Below are positions 1 through 8,500 of a stretch of 64,000 bases of DNA, piece by piece. Position 1 is the first letter of the stretch. Each line of letters begins with the position of its first letter. The notes below the pieces were generated by a model, which was not told the origin of the DNA, did not search any database, and was given only the letters and a program-made list of their open reading frames with translations. This DNA is from Treponema sp. UBA4873 (GTDB taxonomy: Bacteria > Spirochaetota > Spirochaetia > Treponematales > Treponemataceae). The stretch lies in contig DHDP01000016.1 of NCBI GenBank assembly GCA_002399405.1, positions 1 to 64,000 on the forward strand, in the 5' to 3' direction. Made by a program: the position numbers and the translations under genes.

Positions 1-1305
1 CACTTCGACACTGACAACGCGGTTTATCTGAAGCAACAAGCACCTGATAATTACGCCAGCGTGACTTTTCCGATTTGAGACATTTTGAGCGCAGCAGGCA
101 TGCAGCACAGACAGCCTTTGAAGTGTGATACGTTTTGTATGAATAATTTTTGAGCTTCCGGATTGCACCGTGGCTTGGAGGAAGAGTCTGACCTGCGGGA
201 CAGATAACGACATTTTTTTTGCATCATAAGTAAAGTCATCGTGAAAAAAAGAATCTTCACTGTGAGGAACATGACGCCTTTTCGTTTCAAAACGGACATC
301 GCGTTTCCTGAAGTTCTGATCGGGAATAAAAGCGTCAACATTCTTTTCCTGAGCTGCAGTCAGATTGTCTTCTGAAAAATAGCCGGTGTCTGCGATAACG
401 CATTTGTTTTGTATATAGTTATCACTCTTCCCGATGCTTTTATAGTTTTCAGCAGTTTCCTCAAGCATCGGTTTCAGTAATGAGCTGTCCTGCCCTTTAC
501 CGAAAGCCTGTGCAGCAACGATAAACTGGTGTTTTTCATCGACTACTGCCTGTCCGTTATAGCCCTGAATGACACCGTGTCCTGTTTTCATCTTACAGGA
601 TTCGTTATCGGTGATATTCGACTGTGATTCTTTATTGCGTTTACCGATTCGCGGTTTATTATCAGAAAGGAACACATCGATTTTCCGTATGTTCTTTTCG
701 AGTTTGTCTATGGCTTTCTGTTTTGAAGAAGGAAGTTCGGATTTACTCTGAGAATCGAGTGTTTTGTGATTATTAATAATTTGGGTTATTTTGTCTTTGA
801 GTTTCTGCTGTTTCTTCCGTAAGTCACTGAAGGTACCGCTCTGTTCCTTCCCTGCGTTAGACGGGAGCTTACAGCCGTCAAGTGCAAAGACAGTATTGCC
901 GAGCAGGTTCATTTCGTCAGCGACTAAAAGTATGTTGACGAATACAGGTTTTATCTGCTCTGTCATACCGGAAATAAAGTCGGCAATGACGGTAAAGTCG
1001 GGAACCTCATTTTCACAGAGCGCCATAGCCTGTACGTTATGTTCTGCAAAGTCATGGATTCTGCGCGAAGAATTGATACCGTTGGCATAGGCGAATAATA
1101 TAAGTTTGAGCAGGACACGGGGATTGTATGCAGGTCTTCCTGTCATATCGTTATGCAGTTTCTGATCGAATATGCTCATGTCGATCTTCGTATCGACCAT
1201 GTATTGTATGGTAGAAGCAAGCGTACCGTCGACAATCTGGTCGCTCAGTCTGAGCGGGATGAACAGGTTGTCCTGTTCTTTATCGGAATGGATGTAACGT
1301 GGCAT
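1..1305 (-). CDS. IS1182-type transposase, cut by window edge, frameshifted
   Basis: Transposase reading leftward and running off the window at base 1, so its C-terminus is not visible. The ATG at 1305 opens a frame beginning MPRYIHSDKEQDNLF, followed by the N-terminal domain of IS1182/IS5-type transposases (NPRVLLKLILFAYANG, then DFTVIADF) and a D-rich core (VFALDGCKLPSNAGK, VIQGYNGQAVVDEKHQF, CVIADTGYFSE). At an A8 run (T213-220 on the plus strand) homology jumps by -1. The shifted frame continues with VVICPAGQTLP and a Cys-rich segment (VCAACLLRSKC) typical of this family. The unshifted frame also stays open to the window edge but shows no family motifs. The gene is either inactivated by loss of one A or expressed through -1 slippage at A-AAA-AAA. 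The family call is from memory of its motifs. Confidence 0.8.
   Translation of the reverse strand, partial: MPRYIHSDKEQDNLFIPLRLSDQIVDGTLASTIQYMVDTKIDMSIFDQKLHNDMTGRPAYNPRVLLKLILFAYANGINSSRRIHDFAEHNVQAMALCENEVPDFTVIADFISGMTEQIKPVFVNILLVADEMNLLGNTVFALDGCKLPSNAGKEQSGTFSDLRKKQQKLKDKITQIINNHKTLDSQSKSELPSSKQKAIDKLEKNIRKIDVFLSDNKPRIGKRNKESQSNITDNESCKMKTGHGVIQGYNGQAVVDEKHQFIVAAQAFGKGQDSSLLKPMLEETAENYKSIGKSDNYIQNKCVIADTGYFSEDNLTAAQEKNVDAFIPDQNFRKRDVRFETKRRHVPHSEDSFFHDDFTYDAKKMSLSVPQVRLFLQATVQSGSSKIIHTKRITLQRLSVLHACCAQNVSNRKSHAGVIIRCLLLQINRVVSVEV
213..220 (-). other. A8 slippery run at transposase frameshift
   Basis: On the coding (minus) strand the sequence reads GCA AAA AAA ATG. This is an A-AAA-AAA heptamer in the correct zero frame for -1 slippage. 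Protein similarity resumes exactly in the -1 frame after it. A plain one-base deletion in a homopolymer gives the same picture. Confidence 0.5.
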
Positions 1306-1381
1306 GCATAAGTATACAGCAGTATTTGCGTCATTGTAAATTCGGTTGTATACTTTTCCTACAGTTTCAACACAGTTTTCA

Positions 1382-1484
1382 ACCTGACATTTGTTTTGTC
1401 ATAAAACCTGCTAAACGCTTCGCATTTTTTACGCCAATTTTGCCTTTGGCAAAACCTCAAACGCAGGTTAAAACAATGTTAGGT
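1382..1484 (+). repeat. attC-like imperfect palindrome (integron recombination site candidate)
   Basis: The right end has GTTAGGT at 1478-1484, which fits the attC R' consensus GTTRRRY. The left end has ACCTGAC at 1382-1388, which fits R'' (RYYYAAC) with one mismatch. The arms continue as an imperfect inverted repeat (AACCTGC 1405-1411 pairs with GCAGGTT 1463-1469). A small hairpin sits in the middle (TTTTGCC-TTT-GGCAAAA, 1437-1453). Total length of about 103 bp fits attC. Chromosomal integrons are known in Treponema denticola. No integrase or clear cassette array is visible here. Alternatively it may be an IS-associated stem-loop. Confidence 0.4.
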
Positions 1485-1810
1485 TGATGCCTTTCGGCGC
1501 TAGAAAGATTAAATTGAGCCAGTCATATGAATTAGATGATTTTTAGTTTGAAAAAACAAAAGAATCATCGCAATATGGTTAGTTTTTCTGAGGAAATATA
1601 AAACTATGGACTAAGATTATAATGATTGTTTTTTATGGCTATATAGATTTTTGGATTATTATGAATATAGTAAAATTAAGTGAGAAAATGTGCAGCTAAC
1701 GAGAGTGTAGAAAAAGTCATTCAAAAAGGAATCCGGTTTCCCTGAAATAATAATTTCAACTTTGAGGATACTTCAGATGAAAACGGAAGTCAATTTTCCT
1801 CCTGTTTCAT

Positions 1811-1903
1811 CTAAGTCGTCCGTAAATCAGGCCTGAAGTTCGTAATCTTTGCCAGATTATGAACTATGCAGTACAGCAGCCATTGAATATTAGTAAACGT
1901 CAA
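1811..1903 (-). pseudogene. C-terminal remnant of a second transposase
   Basis: A minus-strand frame ending in TAG (complement of 1811-1813) reads FTNIQWLLYCIVHNLAKI shortly before its stop. This closely resembles the C-terminal helix of IS1182-type transposases (N-x-x-W-x-L-x-x-x-x-H-N-L-x-K). Nothing recognisable precedes it, so only a fragment of a few dozen codons survives. It is not a continuation of the transposase at 1-1305, which lies to its left, reads leftward and runs off the window edge. Confidence 0.4.
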
Positions 1904-2165
1904 AAATAGAGACAAAATATTGATAAGAGTAATCAAAATACATTCTTGGAGAGGGAGAATGCACTATATATAGGTTGAAAATAAATATCAATAATACAGA
2001 CTCAGAGTTATGAGAAGATTGAAAAATCAATTATAAAATTAATAAATAAATTGCCTTGACAATCATTTTTGCCTGACAATGTGCGTAATCCGGGATGAAC
2101 GTTTGCCATGTTGATGTCGTACTGCTGATAAGATTTTTTATAAAGATTATTTATAGGAGGTTTTT

Positions 2166-2648
2166 ATGAAAAAAACATTAATATCGATAATGGTTCTTCT
2201 TTTTGTATCTGCCGGAACTGCATTTTGCCGGGACGGAATGCAGATAAAAATTGATAATTATGCAATAACGGTTCCGTCCGGCTGGCTTGCACAACGAACG
2301 GATTCTTCAACTGTATTTATTCTATATTCACCGATTGAAGAAAACGATACATTCCAGGAGAATGGAAATTTGGCAATAGAAAAACTGCCGACAAAATATT
2401 CGGTAAAAGACTATCTAAAGGCAGCTCAGGAGTATATAAAAAAGATATACGGGAATTTTTTACTGATAGAAGAAGGCGACGATTATCAGATAATTTCAGG
2501 TGATATGAATGGAACTGCTGTACAGCAGATACAATTCGTTTCAATAAAAGATAATACCGCATATATATTGACGTTTACTTCAAATCCTGAAAATTTTGAT
2601 CGGTATCTGGATACATTCAGGGAAATACAAAAAAAATTTGAATATTAA
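2166..2648 (+). CDS. small secreted protein, PsbP/DcrB-like
   Basis: 160 residues. The N-terminus is a clear signal peptide (MKKTLISIMVLLFVSAGTAFC). The mature part begins with a pattern typical of PsbP/DcrB-like proteins: a short beta-rich start, then YAITVPSGWLAQ, then alternating strands ending in an amphipathic helix (FDRYLDTFREIQKKF). The family assignment is tentative and the function unknown. The start is fixed by a strong Shine-Dalgarno, AGGAGG, a few bases before the ATG. The next gene begins 1 nt after the stop, so the two are probably co-transcribed. Codon use is AT-rich compared with genes beyond 3.1 kb, consistent with acquired DNA. Confidence 0.6.
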   Translation: MKKTLISIMVLLFVSAGTAFCRDGMQIKIDNYAITVPSGWLAQRTDSSTVFILYSPIEENDTFQENGNLAIEKLPTKYSVKDYLKAAQEYIKKIYGNFLLIEEGDDYQIISGDMNGTAVQQIQFVSIKDNTAYILTFTSNPENFDRYLDTFREIQKKFEY

Positions 2649-2649
2649 T

Positions 2650-3132
2650 ATGAAGAAAGTCCTTATTATTTTTTTTACAGTAATATCTTTTTTTGCTTTC
2701 TCAGAAGAAATTGTAACCTCAAAGAACGGGAATAAAATAATATTGTATGATGATCATACATGGGCAGAATATAAAACGGGTAGTGTTGATTACTCTTCCT
2801 TAAAGGAGCAGTTGCGATCCGGCCGTAAGTCTACCGAACAGGAAATAGGAACAGCTTGTGAAATGTTGTCACAAGGATGGAAATATACAATGCCGAGACC
2901 GAAAAGTGCAAAAGCCGGTTGGGGAATCTCGGATGGAAGAACAACTTGGTGGTACGGATATTGGTATAATTCGAAAACAAGTCAGTATTCAAGAACAACA
3001 CCTGAGAAATCTGCAAGCGGTTTATATTTGGGCGATAACCGGAATAATGCCGGATCATGGAGAAACGGAGGGAGTCCGTCCGAACCTGATATTTATATGT
3101 TTCTATTATCGGATTCAGGTGGACCTTATTAA
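2650..3132 (+). CDS. small secreted protein of unknown function
   Basis: 160 residues from the ATG at 2650. An upstream in-frame start at 2596 would overlap the previous gene and hide the signal peptide, so it was not used. The N-terminus (MKKVLIIFFTVISFFAFSEE) is a signal peptide. It is followed by a short strand-turn motif (VTSKNGNKIILYDDHTW) often seen at the start of small periplasmic proteins. The remainder is rich in Gly, Trp, Tyr and Ser (TTWWYGYWYN) and has no motif I recognise. It starts 1 nt after the stop of the preceding secreted protein, giving a two-gene unit. Confidence 0.55.
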   Translation: MKKVLIIFFTVISFFAFSEEIVTSKNGNKIILYDDHTWAEYKTGSVDYSSLKEQLRSGRKSTEQEIGTACEMLSQGWKYTMPRPKSAKAGWGISDGRTTWWYGYWYNSKTSQYSRTTPEKSASGLYLGDNRNNAGSWRNGGSPSEPDIYMFLLSDSGGPY

Positions 3133-3152
3133 GAAAATACGGCCGACACCTT

Positions 3153-6100
3153 TCATTTCAAAAGAAGCGTCGCCTCCATGTGCGTGTTATCCAGCTTCAG
3201 TGTTTCCTTTAATTCCTGTCTTCCCTTATCGGTTTCTCCGAGTCCCAGATATCCGAGTCCCATCAGAAAGCGGCAGTGTGCTTTATTCCTGACGTTCAAG
3301 TCCTCGTCGAACAGTTGCAGATCCGGCAGAGATACTGCAAAATAGTCGATTTTCACTTCGTCGAACAGATGTTTCTCCCCGTAATCTACAAGTTTATAGA
3401 ATCTGGATGTGGCTCCCGTTACATCTCCGAGCTCTTTTCTGGCAAGTCCCTGATACATAATCATTTCGGCCGGCTGGTCATTATAATACATCATGCCGGC
3501 CGGATTTTCTGTTCCGACGGCTGCCTGCTTCAGTTCCGATTCCGCTTCGGCTTTTCTTCCGAGCGATTTATAACATAACCCGAGCAGGTAGTGAATGTCG
3601 TTGTCTTTTTCTCCTTCCAGTTTACCTTCACCGAGATTTGCGGGAAATACCAGAGCTTTCTGAAGCAGTTCCGCGGCCTTTCCGTATTCTTTTTTCTTCA
3701 TTTCTGATTTTGCCATTTCGCGGAGTGATTTTACATATTGTGTCGTTACGCGTCCTTCGCCGCCTTCCCACGGATGGAATTTTCTGTTCATAATAAAATT
3801 GTATGCATCTTCATGTCTTCCGAGAAGGTTCAGTAGTGTTGCGTACTCGACGCAAAGATCGTCCCGCTGCTTAAAAAGACTGCTGTAGTTTTCGAAATTT
3901 TCAAAACGCTTTTTAATATCGACTCCGAGTTTTTTATAGAGCTGATCAAGTTCGAGAAACACCCTTGCATCGCTTTTATCAAGGCGGAAACTTTCTTCAA
4001 GTTCCGCTTTGGCTCTTTTTTTGTCATTGAATTTATTAAACAGTACAAGAGCCAGATTACGGTGTACGGTCGGAAAACTGATATTGCACGCGGCGCTTTT
4101 TGTCCAGTATTTACGGGCTTCGTCATACCGTCGTCTGTCATAGCACAGATTGCCCAACAGATACGAAGCCGTTCCGTCTTCGGAGTTTTCGGCAAGCGCG
4201 CTTGTCAGTACAATCTGACTTGCCGGAGTATTAACAAAGATACATGTCACATCCGAAGCTGAAGCGGTTTTATAATACTCGGCAGCGCTTCTGCCGCACT
4301 TTTCCGCCATAAATGCTTTATAGTATTTTATCATGATGTTTTCTATGCCGCATGCATCAAGCAGATCGAATGCCAATGCAGGACATCCGTACAGATACAG
4401 ATCGAACGCGATGGATGTATACGTGTCTGTTCTTCCGCCTGTACGTTCTTTTATATCGAACCCGCAGGTGCCGGAACCGTAGGCCTTATCAGTCAGCATT
4501 GCCGAAAAATAATCGAACGGATCCTGCTCAAGCGATTCTTTTACATGGTTTTTCAGCATATCATTCTGATTATTATTTTTCAGCGACAAATACTGGATCA
4601 GGGCTTTTAGATTCCTTGCGCGGATATTATGGGTATTATACTCAAGTGCACGGTTCACATGTTCAAGAGCCGCATCGAACCTTGTGTTCCGGCATTCTAT
4701 TGCAGCAATATTGTAAAATCCTGCTCCTGCCTGAGCTTCGCTCCATGTTGCTTTATAGAATGCATCGTAAGCTTCGCTGAAGCGGCCCTGCCATATAAGT
4801 GCATATCCGAGGTTTAAATACGATTCACTGTCATACGGGTTCGGCTGAAGTTCCGTAATGCGGGCTATCGAGGTACGGAAGTGTTTTTCGGCTTCTTCAT
4901 AAAGTCCTCGCCGCAACAGCAGCAGACCGTACGCGTTGTTTATGCGGCTGTCACCGGCATCGCGCTTTAGTCCTTCTATGTAATACGGATCGGGAAGGTA
5001 CGTTGCGTGGCGGTACTGCTCGATATGAAGCCCAGTCAGATAAAGTTCCTCATTGGTTATTATTTCCTCCGGCAGCTTCGCGGGATGTGCAGGTTCCGGC
5101 ATTTTTTCTACTGTGTCGGGTTCTTCACGATACGACAGCAGCAGTTTTCCTTCGGAATCATATACGCTGAGCAGCAGATTTGTTAAATCGCAGTCCGTAT
5201 CCACTGCAGCAGAAAAAACAGTGTCGGGACTGATGTCGGATATTTTTTCATAATACGTCTTGTCCGCATCCGTGAGGGTGATTCTGCATTTTTGATACGG
5301 ATGTGTCGTATATACACCGATTGCTGTTTTGCCTTTGTCCGCGGCATTCATGCTCAGCATTACGTCCGTACTTGCATTCTTGACCGCACCGAGCTCTTTG
5401 TACGGAATAAAGTATTGTGTAAAGCTCTTCTGCTCACCGGGGCGGAGCCATGAAAAATCAGGCTGATTATCAGTGTACACGCCTGTCATAAGTTCGATGT
5501 ACGGTCCGTTACTGTCGGTCAGATTTCTGTCCCATGCTTTGCCGAAATCACCGCAGCCCCATGTCCACTGTTTTTTGCCGGGAGAGATGTGATGATCGGC
5601 GACATGCAGCAGGCCGGCTTTAACTCCGTAATCATATCCGCCAACAAAATCATATTCGCTTTTATAGGCCATGTACGATGTGGGGACAGGAATATTTTTG
5701 TAACGCGAAATATCCACTCCGCTGCCGTAATCGTGTTTGTAATAAACGCCCGTTGCGATGGGGAATCTTGACACATCCCTCTTGCCGTGGTCGAACACCG
5801 CATGCACATCGGGAGGAAATACGGACTGCGTATTATTATTTACGGGAACGGCAGGATTTGCCCACCACAGGAATGTCTGAGGTTCACACGTAGGATTGTA
5901 CAGTTCCGCATGTATTTCTATGTACGATTTCTGCGGATAAAGCGTAAATACTGTTACTGCGTTTGTTCCGTTAATCCTGTCATGGTCGTAGATAAGAACT
6001 GATGCGGAATCGTCCTTATTAATTTTCGTTGTGTAGTCGACCGGCATGAATGTTGTCGGTCTGTGATGCTGCGGCCAGTTGAATTCTATGCCGCCGGAAA

Positions 6101-6434
6101 TCCACGGACCAAGGAGCCCCACGAGAGCGGGTTTTATTACATCGTTATGATAGACAAAATTATATCCGTTTGTTTTATCGACAGCCTGCTGTATTCTGCC
6201 GCCTAATTCAGGCAGAATCTGCACTTTTATATAATCGTTTTCGAGATATAAGGCCGTGTATTCTTTATCTTTTTTTTCATCATATATTTTGTCGATTACG
6301 GGATAGGGATACACCTTTCCGCTTGACCCCTGATAAACGCGCTTTTCAAGAAACATCGGATTTTTATCGGGTTTACCTACACCGTACGTCGGGATAATTA
6401 TTTTTTCCTTCCATACTTTCGCTTTGCCGTTCAT
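3153..6434 (-). CDS. DUF5107 domain and TPR-repeat protein, sugar locus
   Basis: 1093 residues from the ATG at 6434, which has GGAGG 6 nt upstream; the longer frame from 6467 lacks such a site. No signal peptide, so probably cytoplasmic. Residues ~30-330 resemble DUF5107 (LPELGGRIQQAVDKTNGYNF, GGIEFNWPQHHRP), a galactose-mutarotase-like beta-sandwich found with carbohydrate genes. From about residue 490 to the end there are tetratricopeptide repeats (RINNAYGLLLLRRGLYEEAEKHF, SYLNLGYALIWQGRFSEAYDAF and later units). It is divergent from an AraC-type regulator, and their intergenic region carries the putative operator shared with the ABC transporter. Role inferred: sugar or glycoside processing or scaffolding; substrate unknown. 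Confidence 0.75.
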   Translation of the reverse strand: MNGKAKVWKEKIIIPTYGVGKPDKNPMFLEKRVYQGSSGKVYPYPVIDKIYDEKKDKEYTALYLENDYIKVQILPELGGRIQQAVDKTNGYNFVYHNDVIKPALVGLLGPWISGGIEFNWPQHHRPTTFMPVDYTTKINKDDSASVLIYDHDRINGTNAVTVFTLYPQKSYIEIHAELYNPTCEPQTFLWWANPAVPVNNNTQSVFPPDVHAVFDHGKRDVSRFPIATGVYYKHDYGSGVDISRYKNIPVPTSYMAYKSEYDFVGGYDYGVKAGLLHVADHHISPGKKQWTWGCGDFGKAWDRNLTDSNGPYIELMTGVYTDNQPDFSWLRPGEQKSFTQYFIPYKELGAVKNASTDVMLSMNAADKGKTAIGVYTTHPYQKCRITLTDADKTYYEKISDISPDTVFSAAVDTDCDLTNLLLSVYDSEGKLLLSYREEPDTVEKMPEPAHPAKLPEEIITNEELYLTGLHIEQYRHATYLPDPYYIEGLKRDAGDSRINNAYGLLLLRRGLYEEAEKHFRTSIARITELQPNPYDSESYLNLGYALIWQGRFSEAYDAFYKATWSEAQAGAGFYNIAAIECRNTRFDAALEHVNRALEYNTHNIRARNLKALIQYLSLKNNNQNDMLKNHVKESLEQDPFDYFSAMLTDKAYGSGTCGFDIKERTGGRTDTYTSIAFDLYLYGCPALAFDLLDACGIENIMIKYYKAFMAEKCGRSAAEYYKTASASDVTCIFVNTPASQIVLTSALAENSEDGTASYLLGNLCYDRRRYDEARKYWTKSAACNISFPTVHRNLALVLFNKFNDKKRAKAELEESFRLDKSDARVFLELDQLYKKLGVDIKKRFENFENYSSLFKQRDDLCVEYATLLNLLGRHEDAYNFIMNRKFHPWEGGEGRVTTQYVKSLREMAKSEMKKKEYGKAAELLQKALVFPANLGEGKLEGEKDNDIHYLLGLCYKSLGRKAEAESELKQAAVGTENPAGMMYYNDQPAEMIMYQGLARKELGDVTGATSRFYKLVDYGEKHLFDEVKIDYFAVSLPDLQLFDEDLNVRNKAHCRFLMGLGYLGLGETDKGRQELKETLKLDNTHMEATLLLK

Positions 6435-6495
6435 GGTAGCCTCCAATCTTTTTAGAAATAGTACCATCGACTGTGTATGGGGTAAATAATGGAAA

Positions 6496-6521
6496 TTGCC
6501 TCTTTATTGTAAAAAATTGCT
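6496..6521 (+). promoter_or_regulatory. putative AraC-type operator (site A)
   Basis: Two TTGC half-sites start at 6496 and 6517, 21 bp apart, the spacing expected for an AraC-family dimer on one DNA face. The 18-mer TTATTGTAAAAAATTGCT at 6504-6521 occurs identically at 11106-11123 upstream of the ABC transporter and epimerase genes. The site overlaps the -35 of the regulator's own promoter, suggesting autoregulation. Binding by the adjacent regulator is inference. Confidence 0.6.
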
Positions 6522-6535
6522 TTGTCGTTTATACT
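6507..6535 (+). promoter_or_regulatory. promoter of the AraC-type regulator
   Basis: TTGTAA at 6507-6512, a 17-bp spacer, and TATACT at 6530-6535. The predicted start of transcription leaves a leader of roughly 18 nt carrying GAAGGAG before the ATG at 6560. The -35 lies inside operator site A. Confidence 0.5.
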
Positions 6536-6559
6536 TACCGGAGAAGGAGCGATACGAAT

Positions 6560-7396
6560 ATGAAACTGAAGGAAACCGGAGTGCTTGAGACGTCGCAGGT
6601 CTTTTTCAGCACTGCAGGCGAAAATGCCCGTTCTTTATTCTTCTATCTTCTTTGCTGCGGAAATTATGACTGCAATTTTCACTATGTGGTAAACCGAAAG
6701 AATTATTATAGCTTTCTTATACTTTACGTGGTAAAAGGACACGGATATGTCGTATATAACGGCAGGAAAAGTCTTATAAAAGCCGGTGAAATCGCACTTA
6801 TAGACTGCTATAAACCTCATGTTTACGGAACGGACAGCGGTTGGAAAATCCTGTGGTTTCATTTTGACGGGCAGAATGCACGTGCCTGGTACAACCGGAT
6901 AAAAAATACGGCAAACCTTATAATAAAACCGCTCGATTCGAACCGGTCACTGTCGTGTATGGAAGAAATACTTCAACCTTTTTACAGCAATATGCAGGTT
7001 AATGAAGTTCTTGTGCACCGGAACATTACCATTCTGCTTTCCGATTTTCTTTACCGGACAAAAGTACCCGCCGATGCGGAAACATGCGTTAATAAGATAA
7101 TAGGGCATATTAATAATAATCTCACCGAAAATCTTACGATAGAACAGTTTGCGGAAATGGCGTGCCTTTCCCCGTATTATTTCATCCGTTTTTTCAAGAA
7201 ACAGACGGGATATTCACCGCATGAATTCCTGATTCATGCGCGTGTGAACGCAGCGCAGTATTATTTGAAGACTACGTCCTTATCTTTAAAAGAGATATGT
7301 TTTACGTGCGGCTTTTCCAGCGAAAGCGCGTTTTCAAACACATTCCGCCGTATTACGGGCATGACGCCTGTTACATACAAAAACAGCGCATCATGA
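6560..7396 (+). CDS. AraC-family transcriptional regulator
   Basis: 278 residues. The N-terminal ~150 residues form a cupin-like sugar-sensing domain (LYVVKGHGYVVYNGRK, IDCYKPHVYGTD, WFHFDG). The C-terminal ~100 residues hold two helix-turn-helix units (LTIEQFAEMACLSPYYFIRF and SLKEICFTCGFSSESAF) followed by the AraC signature FRRITGMTPVTYK. The start at 6560 has GAAGGAG about 10 nt upstream; an earlier in-frame start at 6473 would add 29 residues unlike the family. It lies divergently from the DUF5107/TPR gene and next to the sugar ABC transporter. It is likely the activator of both divergent intergenic regions that carry the shared operator. The inducer is unknown, probably an aldose. Confidence 0.85.
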   Translation: MKLKETGVLETSQVFFSTAGENARSLFFYLLCCGNYDCNFHYVVNRKNYYSFLILYVVKGHGYVVYNGRKSLIKAGEIALIDCYKPHVYGTDSGWKILWFHFDGQNARAWYNRIKNTANLIIKPLDSNRSLSCMEEILQPFYSNMQVNEVLVHRNITILLSDFLYRTKVPADAETCVNKIIGHINNNLTENLTIEQFAEMACLSPYYFIRFFKKQTGYSPHEFLIHARVNAAQYYLKTTSLSLKEICFTCGFSSESAFSNTFRRITGMTPVTYKNSAS

Positions 7397-7415
7397 CATG
7401 ATAAGCAAATTAATA

Positions 7416-7453
7416 AAAAGGCGGCCATGAACTTACATCATGAGCCGCCTTTT
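7416..7453. terminator. bidirectional terminator between convergent genes
   Basis: Inverted repeat AAAAGGCGGC / GCCGCCTTTT with an inner CATGA / TCATG pairing. It has A runs on the left and T runs on the right, so it can serve both the AraC-type gene and the convergent binding-protein gene. Confidence 0.75.
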
Positions 7454-7473
7454 GTCATATGCTGCGGACGCTG

Positions 7474-8460
7474 TTATTCCGCATACTTTCCCATAACCTG
7501 TTTGTAGTTCTCTGGTGTGACGATTACTGCATCTACGGCCGTTTCCGTTTTTGGTGTTTTTCCGGCAATTGCTGACAAAAGTACCGTAACCGATTCCCGT
7601 CCTACGCTTTCCGATGAGAAATACGCGGCGGCTTTCATTGCGGAACCTTTCGGAGTTTTGAATTCGTCTTTTGCCATATATCCGCCGAGTCCTACGACGC
7701 ATGCGTTTTTATCGAGACCTGCTGTTTCAAGCGCACGAACCGCTCCGATTGTTCCTTCTTCATTTGCACCCGTTACGAGCCATTTTTTAATTTCAGGATG
7801 CGCCGTAAATGTAGCGGCGGAAACCTGATTGCCTTTATCGGTTGTTCCGTCATAATCGGCTTTGAATATTCTGCTTTTCGGAAAACTGTTTGCAACCTCT
7901 GTAAATTTGTCCATTTCGCCCTGTGCGCGCGGCACGCATGACGACACAGTATCCATTGTCATAATCAAAAGTCCTGCCTGAGAATCATTTACCATTTTAT
8001 TTTTGATTGCATAGTTCGCAATTCATTCACCGTTTGCCTGTCCTATGACGTATGCATTTATGCCTACCCACGGAGCAAGTTTCTTTCCGTTGTCTTCAAG
8101 CGCGTCATCGGCGGCGACAATCGGAATATTCGCGGCCTTTACTCTGTCTACGACAGCAATACTCATCGTCTGGTCCGGAATACATGTGACAATACCTGCC
8201 GCTTTGTTTGCGATTGCGTTGTCAATCGCCTTAAGGTATTCCTCCGGATTCATTTTTGCGTCGACGTAGATGAATTCATACCCCGCCGCTTCCGCAGTCT
8301 TTTTTGCAGCCTCGCCTTCATCGATGAACCATGTCTGGTCACCGGCCTTGTAAATACCGTAAATAACTTTTTTCCCGTTTGCGGTATTCCCCTTGCCCTT
8401 TGCAAACAGCATCCCTGCAGCGAGTGCCGCAAAGATCATTGCACCGATAAATTTTTTCAT
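7474..8460 (-). pseudogene. sugar ABC transporter substrate-binding protein, in-frame TGA
   Basis: Periplasmic binding protein of the AraF/ribose-type family (PBP1 fold), 328 codons plus stop from the ATG at 8460, which has AGGAGG upstream. Residues 1-20 form a signal peptide (MKKFIGAMIFAALAAGMLFA). Codon 146 is TGA (bases 8025-8023). The same frame then continues to 7474 with clear family features (MDTVSSCVPRAQGEMDKF, HPEIKKWLVTGANEEGTIGA). Around the break the protein reads INAYVIGQANGE-stop-IANYA; related proteins as I remember them often have Trp there (GEW-type), so TGG to TGA is the simplest change. It is the last gene of an ATPase-permease-binding protein operon whose other members are intact. 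It is either a pseudogene, a sequencing error or a readthrough gene. Confidence 0.75.
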
Positions 8461-8500
8461 GTTTCCTCCTAAATCAGTTTCTTCTATAATTAAAACGCTG

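Larger units (their letters stand above)
1306..2165. other. AT-rich intergenic stretch without an intact gene
   Basis: About 860 bases with no credible intact gene. It holds an attC-like palindrome near 1382-1484, the degenerate C-terminal end of a second transposase near 1811-1903, and otherwise AT-rich sequence with scattered stops in all frames. A TTTACA-N18-TATACT pair lies just upstream of the transposase ATG at 1305, with only 5 nt between the -10 and the ATG. The stretch looks like a graveyard of mobile DNA. Confidence 0.6.

Noticed and set aside
569..1487. Several plus-strand open frames across the transposase region
   Set aside because: They lie antisense to the transposase frame, which has family motifs; the plus-strand frames have none.
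6940..6970. tRNA-like TTCGAA segment
   Set aside because: It lies inside the AraC-type coding frame and no acceptor or anticodon stems can be drawn around it.
8023..8025. Selenocysteine at the in-frame TGA
   Set aside because: No convincing SECIS-like hairpin directly downstream and no Cys/Sec in this family at that position; a changed Trp codon fits better.
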